From: Histomonas meleagridis
Lineage: Eukaryota > Parabasalia > Tritrichomonadida > Dientamoebidae
Assembly (NCBI GenBank): GCA_020186115.1
Contig: WSYJ01000001.1
Coordinates: 186,001 to 250,000 of the forward strand
Direction: 5' to 3'
DNA length: 64,000 bases
Position 1 is the stretch's first letter. Each line of letters starts with the position of its first letter. Under the pieces are notes generated by a model. The model searched no databases. It saw only the letters and a program-made list of their open reading frames with translations, and was not told where the DNA came from. A program made the translations under genes and the position numbers. Shown here piece after piece: positions 61,240 through 64,000 of the stretch.

Positions 61240-63642
61240 ATGAAGAGCTCCAAAGGAAACAAATCAAAAAAAGGAACTTATCGAAGATTAGAAATAGCAT
61301 TTAAGACATTACAGGCACTTGCTGGCCAAACTGTTGTTCATAGAAAGAAAAGTGAATTTGCCATATCACAATTACATATTTTTTTCAAAAAATTCCAAGA
61401 AATCCCAGAAACTAGTTTTTCTAAACATCAAAAGAGCGACTTTTCTGAGCAGATGCTTTTACACATACAAGATTTAATAGGTATCTTAAATCAAAATGTT
61501 CTTCAAACATGGACATTGCCAACAATTGAAAACAAGTGCAATTATGTTCTTCAGCTTTTTAAAGAGAAGTTTCAACAAATTCAACAAACCATATCAACAT
61601 ATCTTCCAAATCTTGAACTTGAGCAATACATTCAACCAGAATCTGATCAATGGATTCAATATAATATTCTTGATCTCAGAGCTATTTCAGCGTCATTTAC
61701 TCAGTATCTTAAGATTGGCAAACCTGATTCACGTCTAGCTGATCAAATACAATCTCGAATACAATCCATCGAGCAAACTCTTTCTACGTTCGACAGTGAT
61801 GATACGCAACGTGTCTATTCTCCCATACCATTACATTATCAATCATGGAAAGTTGATCTTAAAGATTTCAAATATGATAGTCAAATAGGTCGAGGTGTAT
61901 CAGCCAAAGTATATAAAGCCATTGACACTCGGCCCACCACTCCACCAGAGCATCGTTTTGTAGCCATTAAACAACTTAATCTTGAAAATATGAATACGAC
62001 CCAATTCCAAAGTTTCCAGCGCGAACTTGCCGTATTAGCCACAGTAAAACATCCATCCATAATACCATTTGTAGGTGCCACTGATTCACCACCATTTTGT
62101 CTGATCACCGAATGGATGCCTAACGGTTCACTTTATCATGATCTTCATATAAATCATCGACTTGATGCCACAGGTCGAACCATTGCAGCCTATGATATTG
62201 CCCGAGCTATGCAATATTTGCATTCTCGACATATCTCGCATCGCGATCTTAAATCACTTAATGTCCTTTTAGACTCTAATCTTAAAGTCAAAGTTTGTGA
62301 TTTTGGTTTTTCACGCTTTAGTGATGAAACCCATTTAATGACATCTAATTTAGGGACCATTCATTGGATGGCTCCTGAGTTGTTAATACCTGGAAATATG
62401 TATACATCGAAAGTTGATGTTTATGCATATGGTATATTATTATGGGAACTTGTCACGTGTCAAAAGCCATATTTAGGACTTGATACGCATGATATAATAT
62501 ATGAAGTATCTCATAATGATTTACGTCCGATAATACCGAAAGACTTAAATCCATTATATGCCGATTTAATTATTCGTTGTTGGGATCGAGATCCAGACAT
62601 TCGCCCCACGTTTGATGAGATTGTTAAATTGTTTAGAACGAAACTTATCACTTTAAATGATGCTGATAAAGTTAAAGTTCAAAATCATATTAATAATAGC
62701 ACAACGTCAATAGAACAAATTATTACCAAGATTGAAAAAATGGTACAAAAACTTAAAGAGTCGAAAATAACAATAAATGAATTATATGAATATCTTAAAG
62801 CGAATGGAATTCCATTAACAATTACTGATACATTATTTAATGCTATTGTCGAATTAATACCGAATTATAACATCTCCGAAATTTGTAAATTGTTTTTGTT
62901 ATTTAAAACAACAAAAATTTCCGAAGTATCAAAGATATTACGAACTTTTCCACGGAATTCAATTCCGCATAATATAATAACCGAATTCATTTATGAGTTA
63001 CCAACTGGTTCCAATGAAACTGATTTAAACATATTAATTTCCGCTTGTAAAAATAATTCTTCTGATTTATGTTCATTATACGTCACAAAGCCAGAAGAAA
63101 AGGCTTTAGCTTTAGAAATAACTCGATTAAATAGAATCGACGTAAGAATTCGTGAGCCTTTAATCGATATATGTATAGCAGCAACATTCATCGAGAATAA
63201 CGTGTTGAGATTAGCGGCATTGAGACTTTTGTTTGTGATGAACGAACTAAAAAGAATTTCGTTAAATGAGTTGAAAAAGTTTTTCGAAAGTAATAACAAA
63301 AATTTGATTTTCCTTTCGTATTTCGTGTTGGTTGAGATCTCGGATTATAAAGAAATTGATGATGATTTGATTAATAAAGTGTTTGAGTTGTGGGAAATAG
63401 ATAATAATGCTGCAATTGCTATTATAGCATTGTGTAAAAATAAACAAATTGCTCAAAGAGCTATTGGAAAAATTGAAAATAACGCTGAAAACAAATTGTC
63501 TGTGTTGGAGTTGAAAATTCTTGTCGCGGCTTCGTTGCATGAGGAATTAAAAGATAAAATTAAAAATATAATGAAAAATTTGGAATTGGATGAAATGGAA
63601 AATCGATTTAAATTGCCAATAACTTATTTAAAGAATTTGTAA
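61240..63642 (+). CDS. TKL-family protein kinase
   Basis: 800 residues. N-terminal helical region (about 1-200, unrecognised), then a kinase domain (about 205-475) with glycine loop IGRGVSAKVYKA, Lys244 in VAIKQL, Asp336 in HRDLKSLNVL (the KSLN form of the tyrosine-kinase-like group), Asp354 in DFGFSR, and GTIHWMAPELL then DVYAYGILLWELVT. All catalytic residues are present. A C-terminal alpha-helical region (about 500-800) looks like helical repeats. This architecture is a large family in trichomonads; substrate unknown. Stop is TAAA. Confidence 0.93.
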   Translation: MKSSKGNKSKKGTYRRLEIAFKTLQALAGQTVVHRKKSEFAISQLHIFFKKFQEIPETSFSKHQKSDFSEQMLLHIQDLIGILNQNVLQTWTLPTIENKCNYVLQLFKEKFQQIQQTISTYLPNLELEQYIQPESDQWIQYNILDLRAISASFTQYLKIGKPDSRLADQIQSRIQSIEQTLSTFDSDDTQRVYSPIPLHYQSWKVDLKDFKYDSQIGRGVSAKVYKAIDTRPTTPPEHRFVAIKQLNLENMNTTQFQSFQRELAVLATVKHPSIIPFVGATDSPPFCLITEWMPNGSLYHDLHINHRLDATGRTIAAYDIARAMQYLHSRHISHRDLKSLNVLLDSNLKVKVCDFGFSRFSDETHLMTSNLGTIHWMAPELLIPGNMYTSKVDVYAYGILLWELVTCQKPYLGLDTHDIIYEVSHNDLRPIIPKDLNPLYADLIIRCWDRDPDIRPTFDEIVKLFRTKLITLNDADKVKVQNHINNSTTSIEQIITKIEKMVQKLKESKITINELYEYLKANGIPLTITDTLFNAIVELIPNYNISEICKLFLLFKTTKISEVSKILRTFPRNSIPHNIITEFIYELPTGSNETDLNILISACKNNSSDLCSLYVTKPEEKALALEITRLNRIDVRIREPLIDICIAATFIENNVLRLAALRLLFVMNELKRISLNELKKFFESNNKNLIFLSYFVLVEISDYKEIDDDLINKVFELWEIDNNAAIAIIALCKNKQIAQRAIGKIENNAENKLSVLELKILVAASLHEELKDKIKNIMKNLELDEMENRFKLPITYLKNL

Positions 63643-64000
63643 AAATTGTTTTATTGAATAAATTAAATGTTTTTAGAAAAATATTTTTTTTCCAAAATTT
63701 ATGATGTTATTCGAGGGTGGACCCAAATGTTTAGTCTGAGGAGGATTAAAATTGAGGTTGAAATTTCAACTTAAAAAAATTGGGAAAATCTGATCAATAC
63801 AAAAATGTAAATCAAAAATTTCAAGAATGTGAAATGCTTCCATAAATCAAGCACATAATCTATTGTATTAACAAAGAAAATATTACTCACTTAATAAATT
63901 TAATTTTGATGAAGATTATCCAATTTCCTTTGATATCTATATACATTGGAAAAATTGTATTTATTTCATTTATGCTAAAAATAAATGATTATAAAGCATG
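63643..64000. other. Intergenic to end of window
   Basis: AT-rich, no gene seen. Anything starting here would be cut by the window edge. Confidence 0.4.

Noticed and set aside
1-64000. tRNA and rRNA genes
   Set aside because: Looked by eye for T-arm (GGTTCRANYC) with a matching acceptor stem and for conserved rRNA stretches; found nothing convincing. A covariance scan would be decisive.

Overview
The window looks like nuclear DNA of a parabasalid protist, most like Tritrichomonas (T. foetus or a close relative). The evidence is: strongly AT-rich and compact DNA; almost all genes are single open frames in the standard code; 5' leaders are very short; most stop codons lie in TAAA, the trichomonad stop/poly(A) arrangement; and the accessory families are trichomonad ones (BspA-like leucine-rich-repeat surface proteins, DUF3447/ankyrin proteins, BTB-F5/8C proteins, TKL kinases). 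The species is inferred and was not tested by alignment. Several longest open frames begin at TTG; I moved those starts to the first plausible ATG.

Layout. 0.9-2.5 kb: diflavin reductase. 3.5-9.6 kb: housekeeping block with a BAR-like coiled-coil protein, a Rab GTPase, an unrecognised conserved-looking protein, TRAP-gamma, and divergent ribosomal protein genes uS7 and uL14. It also holds a GC-richer element at 7.27-7.65 kb bounded by 40-bp inverted repeats. 9.7-10.1 kb: GMF (ADF-H family). 10.4-14.3 kb: accessory region with two copies of a small predicted secreted/anchored protein and decayed genes between them. 14.9-21.3 kb: topoisomerase III, a cyclin fragment, EMC3 and an RRM-BTB-F5/8C protein. 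21.6-26.3 kb: a 1587-residue BspA-like membrane protein. 27-33 kb: decayed ankyrin and SDR genes, a WW-MyTH4-RhoGAP gene and a modular ankyrin gene. 33.2-48.8 kb: beta-adaptin, a repeat-rich coiled-coil protein, a tail-anchored protein, ribosomal eL15 and eS30, TVP23, a large non-ATG frame and a TRM2-like methyltransferase. 49-57.9 kb: two more BspA-like loci flanking a Cdc48/p97 N-D1 protein fused to a very long DPF-repeat tail. 58.7-60.3 kb: decayed DUF3447/ankyrin gene. 61.2-63.6 kb: TKL kinase.

How they fit. Many intact genes serve the secretory and endocytic system: Rab, BAR-like, beta-adaptin, TVP23, EMC3, TRAP-gamma, and the p97-derived protein carrying about 78 DPF and 5 NPF peptides. 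DPF and NPF are the classical ligands of AP-2 appendages and EH domains. All three BspA-like tails also carry one conserved EDPFAxDFKE-type peptide, so surface-protein trafficking through a DPF-reading coat is a reasonable hypothesis.

The two strongest candidates for something undescribed are (1) the p97-AAA/DPF fusion together with the DPF-tagged BspA tails, and (2) the ankyrin genes built of exact 84-nt coding modules separated by homologous, mostly 86-nt spacers. Removing those spacers leaves an uninterrupted 333-codon protein at 31.1-33.0 kb.
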